Assembly: GCA_020621405.1 (NCBI GenBank)
Contig: JAHRYN010000001.1
Span: 434,001-498,000 of the forward strand
From: Betaproteobacteria bacterium
GTDB taxonomy: Bacteria; Pseudomonadota; Gammaproteobacteria; Burkholderiales; Rhodocyclaceae
Direction of reading: 5' to 3'
DNA length: 64,000 nucleotides
Below the pieces are notes generated by a model, which was not told where the DNA came from, ran no database searches, and was given only the letters and a program-made list of their open reading frames with translations. Shown one piece after another: positions 17,475 to 26,450 of this stretch. Each line of letters starts with the position of its first letter. Position 1 is the stretch's first letter. The translations under genes were made by a program, and so were the position numbers.

Positions 17475-18376
17475 GTCGGTTCATCGACACGCATCGTCAG
17501 CGCTTCGGGGTCGAGCCGATCTGCAGAGCGCTGCAGGTTGCCCCGTCGGGCTATTGGCGAGACGCGGCCAGAAGGCGGGACGTCTCGCGGTTGCCAGCCC
17601 GTGCACAGCGCGACGCGCTCCTGCGCCCGCACATTGAACGGGTCTGGAATGCGAATCTGCGCGTCTATGGCGCCGACAAGGTCTGGAAGCAGATGCAGCG
17701 GGAAGGGCAGTGTGTCGCCCGCTGCACGGTGGAGCGACTGATGCGCCAGTTGGGGCTGCGCGGTGCTGTGCGCGGCAAACGCGTGCGCACGACGGTGCAG
17801 GATGCCCGGGCGGCGTGCCCGGCGGACCGGGTCAATCGGCAGTTTCATGCCAAGCGTCCGAACCAGCTCTGGGTCAGCGACTTCACCTACGTCTCGACCT
17901 GGCAAGGCATGGTCTATGTCGCCTTCGTCATTGACGTGTTCAGCCGCTACATCGTGGGCTGGCGGGTCAGTTCGACGATGCGTACCGATTTCGTTCTCGA
18001 TGCGCTGGAGCAGGCGTTGTATGCACGCAAGCCGCAGCGTGATGGCGCACTGATCCACCATTCGGACAGGGGGGCTCAATACGTGAGCATCCGCTACACG
18101 GAACGCCTGGCCGAGGCCGGCATTGAGCCGTCGGTCGGATCCCGGGGCGACAGCTACGACAACGCGCTGGCCGAGACCATCAATGGCTTGTACAAGACCG
18201 AACTGATACACCGTCGGGCGCCTTGGAAGAACAAGGAATCCGTCGAACTGGCCACCCTGGAATGGGTGTCGTGGTTCAATCACCACCGGTTGCTGCAGCC
18301 CATCGGCTACATCCCGCCGGCCGAAGCCGAGGCACACTACTATCGGCAAATCGCCAGTCAGACCATGACCGCCTGA
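17471..18376 (+). CDS. IS3-family OrfB transposase (DDE integrase core)
   Basis: 301 residues with the HTH_21 segment, then the retroviral-type integrase core. The catalytic triad can be read in [16 protein letters not shown] and [12 protein letters not shown]. The C-terminal Y-I-P-P-A-E-A block is complete. The GTG start at 17471 overlaps the OrfA stop. Similar to IS1404-like transposases of the IS3 group. Apparently functional. Confidence 0.92.
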   Translation: MSRFIDTHRQRFGVEPICRALQVAPSGYWRDAARRRDVSRLPARAQRDALLRPHIERVWNANLRVYGADKVWKQMQREGQCVARCTVERLMRQLGLRGAVRGKRVRTTVQDARAACPADRVNRQFHAKRPNQLWVSDFTYVSTWQGMVYVAFVIDVFSRYIVGWRVSSTMRTDFVLDALEQALYARKPQRDGALIHHSDRGAQYVSIRYTERLAEAGIEPSVGSRGDSYDNALAETINGLYKTELIHRRAPWKNKESVELATLEWVSWFNHHRLLQPIGYIPPAEAEAHYYRQIASQTMTA

Positions 18377-18475
18377 CTCACACCAAACAGCCTCCACGAT
18401 TCCCGGGGCGATTCAGACTGTCGCCTTCTTAAGACAATGTTTCGCCACCGTCGCCACGCCTTCCCAAGGCGAAAG

Positions 18476-18508
18476 GGCGCCGCACTATAGCTACTAGTGC
18501 GGAGCGCC
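18476..18508. other. Long GC-rich stem-loop next to the IS3 element
   Basis: GGCGC-CGCACTA, 7-base loop, TAGTGCG-GA-GCGCC forms a 12-bp stem with a two-base bulge. No T-run follows on either strand. It lies 60 bases beyond the IS end and 90 bases after the stop of the converging hydrolase fragment, and could be that gene's original transcription stop or a REP-like sequence. Confidence 0.4.
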
Positions 18509-18597
18509 GCTTCTGCGCGTCAATACGACGCAAAACGACCAGTTTCAAAGAAATCCATGCTGATCGCATTTGCGCCGAATGAGCTGCGGATCACCGC

Positions 18598-19110
18598 TCA
18601 TTCGTGTCTCGTCCCTCGTAATGCTTTTGACAACGCTGCCGTGGAGTCGCGAACTGCCTGTTGGCTCACCACTGCTGTCTGCACCATCTGAAACCCGTGT
18701 GGAGCGCCAGGGTAGATGTGCATTTCGACGGGCACCCCAGCCCGCATTAACCGTCGGGCATATTCGAGGCTCTCCTCAAGGAATAGGTCTAGTGCCCCGC
18801 ACATGATGAATGTGGGTGGCAATCCCGCAAGATCTTCTGCCCGTGCCGCAGCGGCGTAGCAGGACACCTCGCGCGAGCCGGGCGCGCAATTGAGCAATGA
18901 TGTCCAGCCATACAGATCTGAGGCCTGCGTCCAGATGAACTCCCCTGCATAGGGTGATACGTCGGGATCAATCGCCGTGCGGTCATCGATCATTGGGAAG
19001 ACCAGATGCTGGTAGGCGATCGCATACTTACCCCTATCGCGCGCGAGCAATGCCAGCGCCGCCGCGAGGCCGCCGCCTGCGCTGTCACCGCTGACAAGAA
19101 TACGGGTGCG
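18598..19110 (-). pseudogene. Hormone-sensitive-lipase-type esterase, N-terminus lost
   Basis: About 170 residues of an alpha/beta-hydrolase-3 family esterase. The nucleophile motif G-D-S-A-G-G lies near 19070. The catalytic Asp region (C-G-A-L-D-L-F) and His region (P-G-A-P-H-G-F) follow, and the natural stop is at 18598. The HGGG oxyanion domain that should precede the nucleophile is missing because the frame meets a truncated IS3 transposase at about 19110. Not expected to be active. Confidence 0.75.
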
Positions 19111-20591
19111 ATCTTGATCCGCTTCTCGTTGTACCAGCGGATGTACGAGTCGACCGCCTCGACGAACTGCTCAATGGTGGCGGTCTTCCAGTCCCGAGGA
19201 TAGAACAGCTCATTCTTCAGCCGACCGAAGAAGCCTTCGCAGGCAGCGTTATCAGGTGAGCATGCTTTGCGAGACATCGAGCGGATGAAGTTCGCGTTGC
19301 TCATTCTTGAGAGCCAACCCGGCCAGCGGTAGTGGCCGCCCCGATCGGAGTGGACCACGGGACGATCAGCCGTGTCGGCCAACGTCTCGATGGCTGCGTC
19401 CAGCATCGTGTTGACCAACTCCGCGTCCGGACTGGTCCCAATGGTCCAGCTGACGACCATTCCGTCGAAGCAGTCGATGATGGGCGAGAGGTACACCTTG
19501 CCAGCCGGGATCTGGAACTCCGTGATGTCCGTGAGCCATTTCGCGTTGGGCACCGCGGCCTGGAAGTCGCGATCGATGAGGTTCTCAGGTGCTGGGCTGA
19601 TTTCGCCAAGGTAAGACGCATAGCGGCGCTTTCTGGGCCTTGGAACAACCAGGCTTTCCTGCTTCATCAACCGCTGTACAACCTTCTCTGAGATCGTGAC
19701 GTCCTGCCTGGTCAGAGATGCCTGCAGCCTGCGGTAGCCATAGCAGCGGTGGTTCGACTCAAAGATGTCGGTGATGGATTGCCGAACCTTCAGGTACTTG
19801 TCGCCCACCGCTGCGCGGGCCCGGTGATAGAAATACGAACTGCGCGCAAGATCCAACTGTGCAAGGAGCTCTGGCAGGCCATAGTGCTCCCTGAGGGCGT
19901 CAATCAGCAGTGTCTTCTCCCGGTTGGACAGGAGCTGCAGGTCGACGCCCAGGCCTTTTTTTAACAGTTCGTTGGCCTTGTTCAAAAGATCCTGCTCGAG
20001 GCGCAGTTGCCTGACTTCGCGGCGCAGGGACTCAACCTGGCGCTCGAGCTCATCGCGCTCCTGCGAAGGCGAAGATGGATTGGTACGTTTCATGGATGCG
20101 GGTGCTTCACGTCCCAGAAGTTGGTTCTTCCAGTTGTACAGCGTTGGCCGGCACACGCCGAACTTGTCGGCTACAGCCTGGGCACTTTCCTCGCGAGTGC
20201 AGAGTTCCATGACTCCTGCTTGCATCAGCTCCCCGGAATACCTTCGTCGCACCGTACTGCCGACGACACGCCTTCTGGCTTCAGGAAGGGCCTCGCGAAT
20301 CCAAGCGGTTAGCGTCCCTCTGCAGGGGTAGCCCAGTGCCCTCATGGTGGCCGCAATGCAGCGGTCGTGAGCGAGGTAAAGCTCGATAGCTGCCGCCTTC
20401 TGTTCCTTCGAGAACTTGGGTCTCCGGCCCGCATAGCCCGCTGGCAAGTCGAGCTTCTGCTGGTATTCGTTGTACCAGCCCTTCAGAGAATTCTTTGTTG
20501 GATAACCCAGCTGGCGGATCGTGGGCCTGACGCGCCTGCCCAGCTTGATATAGAGCTCAACCGCTCGAATTCGATCTTCGTAGGAATACAT
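19110..20591 (-). pseudogene. IS3-family single-ORF transposase, C-terminally truncated
   Basis: About 494 genuine residues: two N-terminal HTH domains (S-Y-E-D-R-I-R-A-V-E and a K-N-S-L-K-G-W repeat), a leucine-rich coiled coil near 180-215, and a DDE core (W-L-T-D-I-T-E-F, V-V-H-S-D-R-G-G-H-Y, C-E-G-F-F-G-R-L-K-N-E). The family continues after E-K-R-I-K-I for some 20 residues. Here the frame instead runs into hydrolase DNA and stops at 18990 after 39 foreign residues. All three catalytic acids remain, so activity cannot be ruled out. Confidence 0.8.
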
Positions 20592-20640
20592 GAACTACCT
20601 CCTGGTAGTCCAAGTTTTCGTCCGCACCCCCAGATGGTCA
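19110..20640 (-). mobile_element. IS3-family element, 3' end deleted
   Basis: The 5' end is clean (TGACCATCTG at 20640-20631, reading leftward). The single long transposase gene loses its last residues where the sequence becomes a hydrolase gene at about 19110, so the other terminal repeat is missing. The deletion, not a simple insertion, joined the two genes. Confidence 0.8.
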
Positions 20641-20683
20641 GTTTTGGGTCGGCACTAACACCGGGACGGACCGGGAGGGCATG

Positions 20684-20719
20684 AAAAAAGGGGCTGGACG
20701 GGAACCCGGCCAACCCCTT
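20684..20719 (-). terminator. Intrinsic terminator of the former tRNA-Thr gene
   Basis: On the - strand AAGGGGTTGG and CCAGCCCCTT form the stem, with a further CGGG/CCCG hairpin in the loop, followed by TTTTTT (20689-20684). It lies 40 bases downstream of the tRNA 3' remnant in the same direction, so it is the native terminator of that tRNA and marks the old host side of the integration point. Confidence 0.8.
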
Positions 20720-20758
20720 GATTTTTCGATACTTTCTTACAGCTTGTTAGCTTAAATC

Positions 20759-20801
20759 TGGTGCCGGAAATAGGAATCGAACCTACGACCTACGCATTAC
20801 A
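20759..20801 (-). pseudogene. 3' part of a tRNA-Thr (UGU) gene: integration scar
   Basis: The - strand reads TGTAATGCGT (anticodon onward), AGGTC variable loop, a T-arm with loop TTCGATT, and the acceptor end ending in CCA (20761-20759). The 5' half, from anticodon loop back to the acceptor, is absent: bases beyond 20801 do not pair. A tRNA cut precisely at the anticodon loop with an intact 3' end is the product of a tyrosine integrase using that half as attachment core. The element lies on the 20802+ side. Confidence 0.75.
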
Positions 20802-20878
20802 GAGGAGTGCACTACGCCCATCTGAAAGATAGAAGCTTGCCCAAATCAGCTCGGCTGCGTACAGCAGATGGCAGTTGT

Positions 20879-22822
20879 CTATGGCTGCATGAAATGCGCT
20901 TCCCGCAGAGCAATGTCCTCTCTCAGAATGCGCTGGATTTCCAGCACTGCCGCCGCGCTCTGTTGCACGCTGTGTCCTGAAATGATGATTTTCTCGGATT
21001 GCGCCCCGGGAAGATGAGCGCTGCGGTAAGGCACGAGACCATCATCGGAATCAGCGAGGGCCACTTCGGCATTGGCCTGGGCCACGATCGAGTGATAGTT
21101 CACCTGGGCAGAGATGGGAAAGTCCGCCGCCGCGCGCACGAAAGGATCGTTCTCGTCGAGGTTGTCGACGCTATTGGGGATATGCCCCAGGCTTTCGTGG
21201 CTGCTGGCCGCCGCATTGGGTGCTAGTGTGTGGGCGAGTTCTTCGAGCACCGTAACGGGGAAGCGAATGAATCCCGCCATCCAGCGCCCCAGGCGTCCAC
21301 CTGCGACCGACGTGCCCCGGTGCGGTGCTGCGATGAAGATGGCGCGGCCGACATGCGGGAAGGGCTCGAAACGCAACATCGGATCTATGCGTTTGATCTG
21401 CTGCGGCGTCAGCCGACTGCGATCCGCAGCCAGCTGCACCAGCGACTGGTCGGTTGACGACACCATCAACCGCGCGATGACCCCGCCCATGCTATGCCCC
21501 ACCAGTACAAGGTCGGACGATGCCGGCGCCTGGCCGGAAGGATCGAAATGCGCCAGCGTATCCCCGAGCGCTCTGCGAATCATCGCGTGGTTCAATGCGA
21601 TCGGCATATTGGTCGGGTAGTAGACCTGCCAGATTTGGTAATGCTGGCGCAGCGCCTCATCGCCCAGGATTTCGTTGGCGAGTTCCACCCAGGCTTCCGG
21701 GCTACTGGCCAGTCCGTGCAGCATGACGATGATCCGTCGGTTCGGATCGTAGGGCTGCATCAGGTAGACGTGCGGACGGTCGATTCCACCCTCGCGCCCA
21801 AGCAGGCTGCGCAGCGACTGCCGGTTGAAGTTGGCGCGGGCCAGCCACAGTCCGTAGCCGGCGGTGAAATTGGCCGCCAGCGGTACGCGCTGCCCGCGCA
21901 GCATGATGGCCGACTCCACATAGGGGTCATGCACCGTCAAACGGACAGTGCGGGTATGCAGCACGCTGTCCAGGTCGTCTCCGTCCGGGTGCAGCAGAAT
22001 CGTCATGGACGGCGCGGGCATCTCGCTCCAGGGTAGAGGCTGCTGATTGCGTTTGGCCGCTGGATGGCCATCCCGGGTGGGGGCGGAAGTCAGGGGTTCG
22101 TCCGGCATGACCGCCACCAGCTCGGCGCCGAAACCGTCGCGCCGGTAGAGGCTGCGCAGTCCGCGGAAAGACAGGGACGAGGCTGGCAGGAGTTCGGCTG
22201 GCACCGCCGTACTGCCCGGCAAGCGCGCGCTGCGCATATCCAGCTGCAGCTCCCAGCCTGCAATGTTCCAGCGGGTCTGCGCTGGCAACTGCGTAGACAT
22301 TTGTTGCCGAACCTCGAACATCCCGGTGGCGGCACGTTCGACCGCATAGTTATACCAATCCCGCACTTGCGTCTGGCGATCCTCGAAGGCTCGCTCCCCA
22401 GGCGTATGGTCACCGAAGAACAGGTAGGCATAGGCATAACGAATGGTCTCAAGCCAGGCGGCTTGCTGCTCTGATCCGGGCTTCATGGCCTGAGCCTGCG
22501 CCAGCCACAGTTCGGACAGTGCAGCCAGGCGTCGATCCGCGGCAACGCCGGTCACGGCGGCCAGGGCCTCGACGCAATCCGCTGAGATCGGTTTTGCGCA
22601 AGCCTGCGCATCCAATGCCGCCACCCTGATGGTCTGGGTCGTCGCATCGCTGAGTTTGCCGCGTGTCAGGATATCGCCGCGCTTGAGTTCGATGGCCTCG
22701 CCCGCATCCAGTGTATGAACCTCAACCACTGGGCCGAACTCACGCAGGATCGAGCAGCCCCCCAGCAACAGCGGGGCAATGACGAGCCACACTGCCATGC
22801 GGCAAGACTGCTGGAACCTCAT
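20879..22822 (-). CDS. Lipoprotein esterase/lipase with alpha/beta-hydrolase fold
   Basis: 647 residues. The signal ends in lipobox L-L-G-G-C (Cys23), so it is an outer-membrane or periplasmic lipoprotein. About 350 residues without a recognised domain precede the hydrolase domain: oxyanion strand M-L-H-G-L (about 367), nucleophile G-H-S-M-G-G (Ser444), acid near Asp593/594 (S-D-D-G-L-V-P) and His617 (S-G-H-S-V). It resembles bacterial triacylglycerol lipases. Its start overlaps the DUF4105 stop by four bases, so the two are made together. The substrate is unknown. Confidence 0.8.
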   Translation of the reverse strand: MRFQQSCRMAVWLVIAPLLLGGCSILREFGPVVEVHTLDAGEAIELKRGDILTRGKLSDATTQTIRVAALDAQACAKPISADCVEALAAVTGVAADRRLAALSELWLAQAQAMKPGSEQQAAWLETIRYAYAYLFFGDHTPGERAFEDRQTQVRDWYNYAVERAATGMFEVRQQMSTQLPAQTRWNIAGWELQLDMRSARLPGSTAVPAELLPASSLSFRGLRSLYRRDGFGAELVAVMPDEPLTSAPTRDGHPAAKRNQQPLPWSEMPAPSMTILLHPDGDDLDSVLHTRTVRLTVHDPYVESAIMLRGQRVPLAANFTAGYGLWLARANFNRQSLRSLLGREGGIDRPHVYLMQPYDPNRRIIVMLHGLASSPEAWVELANEILGDEALRQHYQIWQVYYPTNMPIALNHAMIRRALGDTLAHFDPSGQAPASSDLVLVGHSMGGVIARLMVSSTDQSLVQLAADRSRLTPQQIKRIDPMLRFEPFPHVGRAIFIAAPHRGTSVAGGRLGRWMAGFIRFPVTVLEELAHTLAPNAAASSHESLGHIPNSVDNLDENDPFVRAAADFPISAQVNYHSIVAQANAEVALADSDDGLVPYRSAHLPGAQSEKIIISGHSVQQSAAAVLEIQRILREDIALREAHFMQP

Positions 22823-23865
22823 GGAGATACCTCGTCGGCCGGCACGCCGGGCACACCTTGTCGAATCGACATCGAGAAGTCGTCTCCTGATGCGTCAGAG
22901 GCCAGTGCGCGTTCGTTGATGTGCCCCAGTGCCTGCAGTTCTGCGTAGCGATGGCCGGGCGTCAATCCGTGCAGGTCATGGATGTATTCCGCAAAGTGTC
23001 CGGACAGCAGCAGGCGATAGTCCGCCGGCAACGCTGGCGCAATGAGCCGAGCCAACTCGAACACGATGGTCGTGCAGTTGCTGGTCAAGGTATTGTAAAA
23101 GCGTGGCGCGCGCCGCAGGCCATTGGCCGCATCCAAATACTCCAGAAACAACGCGCGGACTTTTGCCTGACTTATCTGCAACCGATAGAGATAAACGTCC
23201 TCGCCTCGCGCATTACTGCGCGTACGCACAATGTCACGCTCATCGGCGGCTACCAGGATCTGCTCGAACTGACGGAAAAATCCGCCGACCGCTGAGAAGG
23301 TCTCGTGGCGCTCCTTGCGTATTTCCAGTGAGAACACCACCCGCTCGCCATCGTCGAAGCCGAACGATACGAGCGTGTGAGCGATGTTCGGCCCCATCCA
23401 GTAGGAAAGTACCAGGTCGGCGCTACGCAGGCGGGTAAGGTCGTAGGTACGGTTCTCCCAACGCGGCGTGTAATCGGTTTCACTGCGCCATTCGAAGTTG
23501 CGTACATTTTTCAGTTGAACATGATCGCCGTCGATCCTGGCCTCCAGCAACTGGGCGACATCGTCAGCCCATGCGCGTTGGTGTGATGGCTGCAGCGCTC
23601 CCCACCACATGAGCAGGGCTGCCGTTGCGGCCCCGAACACGAATCCGGCAATCCTGCGTGTCCGTCTTTCAAGCAGGCCTGCCAGCGACACCGCGACGGA
23701 CAGCCCCGAGGCAGACCACGCCAGAGTGGCGATCCAGCGAGCCCCTGGATGTTGCGGCATCTGGTGCCACAGGGCCAGGGCGCCCCACGCAGTCAGCAAT
23801 AGCACCGCAATGCCGATCACCAGGCGCATGGGGAGGTGCCTGACTTTTTGCGTCACCTTGCTCAT
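22819..23865 (-). CDS. DUF4105 (Lnb-type N-terminal periplasmic domain) membrane protein
   Basis: 348 residues. Three hydrophobic segments in the first 90 residues anchor a periplasmic DUF4105 domain. The conserved S-N-C-T-T motif supplies the presumed catalytic Cys, as in papain-like enzymes. Related domains occur in Lnb, an enzyme that acylates lipoproteins in bacteria lacking Lnt. Here it is the middle gene of a three-gene operon with TetR and a lipoprotein lipase (four-base overlaps on both sides). A shared role in envelope lipid or lipoprotein remodelling is inferred. Confidence 0.72.
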   Translation of the reverse strand: MSKVTQKVRHLPMRLVIGIAVLLLTAWGALALWHQMPQHPGARWIATLAWSASGLSVAVSLAGLLERRTRRIAGFVFGAATAALLMWWGALQPSHQRAWADDVAQLLEARIDGDHVQLKNVRNFEWRSETDYTPRWENRTYDLTRLRSADLVLSYWMGPNIAHTLVSFGFDDGERVVFSLEIRKERHETFSAVGGFFRQFEQILVAADERDIVRTRSNARGEDVYLYRLQISQAKVRALFLEYLDAANGLRRAPRFYNTLTSNCTTIVFELARLIAPALPADYRLLLSGHFAEYIHDLHGLTPGHRYAELQALGHINERALASDASGDDFSMSIRQGVPGVPADEVSP

Positions 23866-24497
23866 CGAGGCTCCAAAAGCTCAAGCAGCAGTTGCCGATG
23901 CGCATCCTGTAACTGCACCAGCGCTATGGAAGGGTTGCCCCTGGATAGCATTGACGAGCTCAGCCATAGCAGTGCGGGAGCGAGTGCCAGCGGGAAAAAG
24001 TGCTCGGTCAAGACGCCCGGACGAATGATGCCCCGTTCTATGTTGCGTTGGATGATGAGCTGCGCCCGCTCTTTCAGTCCGTGCGCAACTTCGTTGTGCC
24101 AACGCTGCACCAGCTCTGGTGTTCTGGCGCTTTCGGCCAGAAGCAGCCGGTAAATCGACATCGTGGCAGGGGAGCTAAAGGTCGCGTATAGGCGATCCAG
24201 GTAGACATCTACCAGCTCTGGCAACGTCAGATCTTCATCCGGGAGCCAGCCCTGGAAATCGCAAATCTGCTTTGTCGTACGTTCGAGCAAGGCACGAAAA
24301 ATTTCTTCCTTGCTTTTGAAGTGGGCGTAGATGCCAGCCTTGGACAAGCCTGCGCATTCCGCCAGGCGCTCCATTGACACGGCGTTGTACGTCCGATCCG
24401 CGAATTCGACCAAGGCCGCGTCGAGTATTTCTTCTTTTCTGGCGGCAGAGGACAGGTAGCGGCGCTTGTCGGGCGCGTCATCTTTCTTGGGTAGCAT
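23862..24497 (-). CDS. TetR/AcrR-family transcriptional regulator
   Basis: 211 residues. The N-terminal HTH is typical (R-K-E-E-I-L-D-A-A, V-S-M-E-R-L-A-E-C-A-G-L-S-K-A-G-I-Y-A-H-F-K-S-K-E-E-I-F). The C-terminal ligand domain has the AcrR-type helical pattern. It is the first gene of the - strand operon and diverges from the efflux/PHB operon across a 450-base gap, so it probably represses both directions. No clear TetR-type palindrome was found in the gap. Confidence 0.9.
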   Translation of the reverse strand: MLPKKDDAPDKRRYLSSAARKEEILDAALVEFADRTYNAVSMERLAECAGLSKAGIYAHFKSKEEIFRALLERTTKQICDFQGWLPDEDLTLPELVDVYLDRLYATFSSPATMSIYRLLLAESARTPELVQRWHNEVAHGLKERAQLIIQRNIERGIIRPGVLTEHFFPLALAPALLWLSSSMLSRGNPSIALVQLQDAHRQLLLELLEPR

Positions 24498-24597
24498 TCA
24501 AAGGCTCTGTTCAAAGATCTGAGGGGTGTTCCCACGGGCCGGTCACCGGCTCTACCAGAAATCAGGGCCTTCCTTGAACCCAAGCCGGCAGCTCGAA

Positions 24598-24658
24598 TTG
24601 ATCTGCGTCAATGACCGACGAGCCCGCTGATTGCGGTTCTTGGATTGTAACGTATAAT
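24598..24658 (+). promoter_or_regulatory. FNR/Anr-type box and sigma70-like promoter of the efflux/PHB operon
   Basis: TTGAT-CTGC-GTCAA at 24598-24611 matches the FNR/Anr consensus TTGAT-N4-ATCAA at nine of ten positions. TTGCGG (24631-24636) and a perfect TATAAT (24653-24658) with 16-base spacing follow. Transcription would begin near 24665, placing the box centre near -60, a class I activator position. The predicted leader is about 285 bases. The box is on the + strand promoter side of the divergent gap 24498-24948. Confidence 0.65.
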
Positions 24659-24860
24659 TGAAAGCAACCGTCCAGCCGTTTGTTTTCAGATTTCACAATG
24701 CAGATCAACACAGGGCGCGAGTGAACCCGGCACATCGGGTTACGACACAGGAAGAGCGCCCTATCAACCAGCCGGGGAACACGGGGATGCACATATCAAC
24801 AAGGAGATGAAGTGGGCTTGACAGCACTTGCAAGCAAGAAAGTAGGGCCTGCGGACACCA

Positions 24861-24888
24861 GCCACGAACCCCGCATTGCGGGGGTGGC
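24861..24888 (+). promoter_or_regulatory. Leader hairpin upstream of the efflux operon
   Basis: GCCAC-gaa-CCCCGC, loop ATT, GCGGGG-GTGGC: an 11-bp stem with one three-base bulge, 60 bases before the first start codon. There is no U-tract. It may stabilise or attenuate the long leader. Elsewhere in the 450-base gap I see only the promoter and FNR-type box and a possible TTGACA at 24818 without a good -10. Confidence 0.45.
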
Positions 24889-24948
24889 AGCCATTCCCTC
24901 CTCTGCGACCAGACCCTCTTCAGCCCGATACCTGTACGGAACGTGACC

Positions 24949-26436
24949 ATGCTCCCAACTTCCCCGTTGTTTCCCGCGTTCAGATTGCGCGCTGCCTCGT
25001 TGGCCCTGAGCGCCGTCGTCTTGACCGGCTGCATGTCGCTCGCTCCGGCGCCAGACACCCCGCCATTGCCCGTGCCCGAAGCCTGGCCCGCGCATCTTGG
25101 ATCAGGCACCGACGGCGCCCACGCGGGAGAGCTTGCCTGGCAGGCGTACTTCACCGACCCCCTGCTGCAACGCCTCATCGAGACTGCGCTGGAAAACAAC
25201 CGCGACCTGCGCGTGGCCGCGCTGCGCGTCGAGGAAGCCAGCGCCACATTCCGCATTCAGCGCTCGGATCGTTTTCCTGCCATGGGCGTGGGCGCCCAAG
25301 GTGGACGCGCGCGGGTCCCTGGCGACCTGAACATGTCGGGCCGATCGCAGGTGGGCGGCGAGTACCGGGCCGAGGTGGGTTTGACCACCTGGGAACTGGA
25401 TCTGTGGGGTCGGATCCGCAACCTGGAAGACGCCGCCCTGCAAACTTGGCTGGCTTCCGACGCGGCTCGCCAGGCCGTCCATTTGGCGCTGATCGCCCAG
25501 GTGGCAGACGGCTATCTTGGCCTGCGCGAGATCGACGAACGCGTGGCGATCGCACGGCAAACCGTGACCACCCGCGAGGAGTCCTATCGCATTTTCCGGC
25601 GCCGCGTCGAAGTCGGCTCGACCTCGAAGCTGGATCTCACACAGGTCCAGACCCTGCTGAACCAAGCTCAGGCGCTGCTGACGCAGCTTGAGCAGGCTCG
25701 CACCACGCAACTGCACGCCCTGGCACTGCTGGTAGGCGCTGATCCCGGCCCGCTGCCCGCCAAGGCACCCTTCGATGAAACGACGGTTCTGGCTGAGCTG
25801 CGGGCCGGTCTGCCTTCGGAGCTGCTGGTCAGTCGCCCGGACATCATTTCCGCCGAACACCAATTGCGTGCCAGCAATGCCCACATCGGCGCGGCCCGCG
25901 CGGCGTTTTTGCCGCGCATTGCGCTGACCGGCAGCTTCGGCACGGCCAGCTCCGACTTGAATGGCTTGTTCGATTCCGGCAGTCGTGCCTGGACCTTCAT
26001 GCCCACCCTGTCGCTGCCCATCTTCGATGGCGGGCGCCGCCGCGCCAATCTGGAGCTGAGCGAAGTGCGCCGCGACATCGCCGTCGCCGGATACGAAAAA
26101 ACCATTCAAACAGCCTTCCGCGAGGTGGCTGATGCACTGAGCGCCAAGTACTGGCTGGCTGAGCAATTGACGATCCAGCGGGCCAATCTGGAAGCACAAA
26201 GCGAACGCGCCCGGCTGGCCCAGTTGCGCTACGACAACGGTTCGGCCGCCTTCCTGGAGGTGCTGGATGCCCAACGCGATCTGCTGGGTGCCCAGCAACA
26301 ACTGGTACAGGCGCGCCGTGCGCTGCTGTCTAGCCAGGTGGCACTGTATGCCGCGCTCGGCGGCGGCACCCTCGCTGCAACCGACGAAACCCAGGGTGCA
26401 ACCTCGACGCCCGCTCCCACGCCATTAACCCGTTAA
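24949..26436 (+). CDS. NodT/OprM-type outer-membrane efflux lipoprotein
   Basis: 495 residues. The signal peptide ends in lipobox V-L-T-G-C. Two outer-membrane efflux (OEP) repeats follow, with typical segments [11 protein letters not shown] and [12 protein letters not shown]. It forms the trimeric channel-tunnel for the pump encoded by the next three genes. ATG 24949 with ACGGA upstream is preferred to GTG 24943. The Pro/Thr-rich tail is unremarkable. Confidence 0.93.
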   Translation: MLPTSPLFPAFRLRAASLALSAVVLTGCMSLAPAPDTPPLPVPEAWPAHLGSGTDGAHAGELAWQAYFTDPLLQRLIETALENNRDLRVAALRVEEASATFRIQRSDRFPAMGVGAQGGRARVPGDLNMSGRSQVGGEYRAEVGLTTWELDLWGRIRNLEDAALQTWLASDAARQAVHLALIAQVADGYLGLREIDERVAIARQTVTTREESYRIFRRRVEVGSTSKLDLTQVQTLLNQAQALLTQLEQARTTQLHALALLVGADPGPLPAKAPFDETTVLAELRAGLPSELLVSRPDIISAEHQLRASNAHIGAARAAFLPRIALTGSFGTASSDLNGLFDSGSRAWTFMPTLSLPIFDGGRRRANLELSEVRRDIAVAGYEKTIQTAFREVADALSAKYWLAEQLTIQRANLEAQSERARLAQLRYDNGSAAFLEVLDAQRDLLGAQQQLVQARRALLSSQVALYAALGGGTLAATDETQGATSTPAPTPLTR

Positions 26437-26450
26437 GGCACGCCGAACCT

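Larger units (their letters stand above)
17098..18415 (+). mobile_element. Intact IS3-family element with imperfect inverted repeats
   Basis: The ends match as inverted repeats: TGAATCGCCCCGG at 17098-17110 and its complement at 18403-18415. A second shared block, GGAGGCT, follows at the same distance (20 of 27 positions). Two overlapping ORFs of IS3 type lie between. No convincing target duplication flanks it, so it may have arrived by, or taken part in, a rearrangement. Confidence 0.85.

Noticed and set aside
17085-18425. Target-site duplication around the intact IS3 element
   Set aside because: The flanking triplets (GAG on the left, GAC on the right) do not match, and no longer direct repeat is seen.
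20802-20880. A complete tRNA-Thr gene
   Set aside because: The bases beyond the anticodon loop cannot form the D-arm, anticodon stem or acceptor pairing. Only the 3' part is present.
24640-24680. TetR palindrome over the TATAAT promoter
   Set aside because: The bases around the -10 do not form an inverted repeat when checked base by base.
24805-24820. Leader peptide ATG-AAG-TGG-GCT-TGA before the exporter gene
   Set aside because: The AAGGAG touches the ATG with no spacing, so it would not be translated well, and four codons without a regulatory codon run give no attenuation logic.
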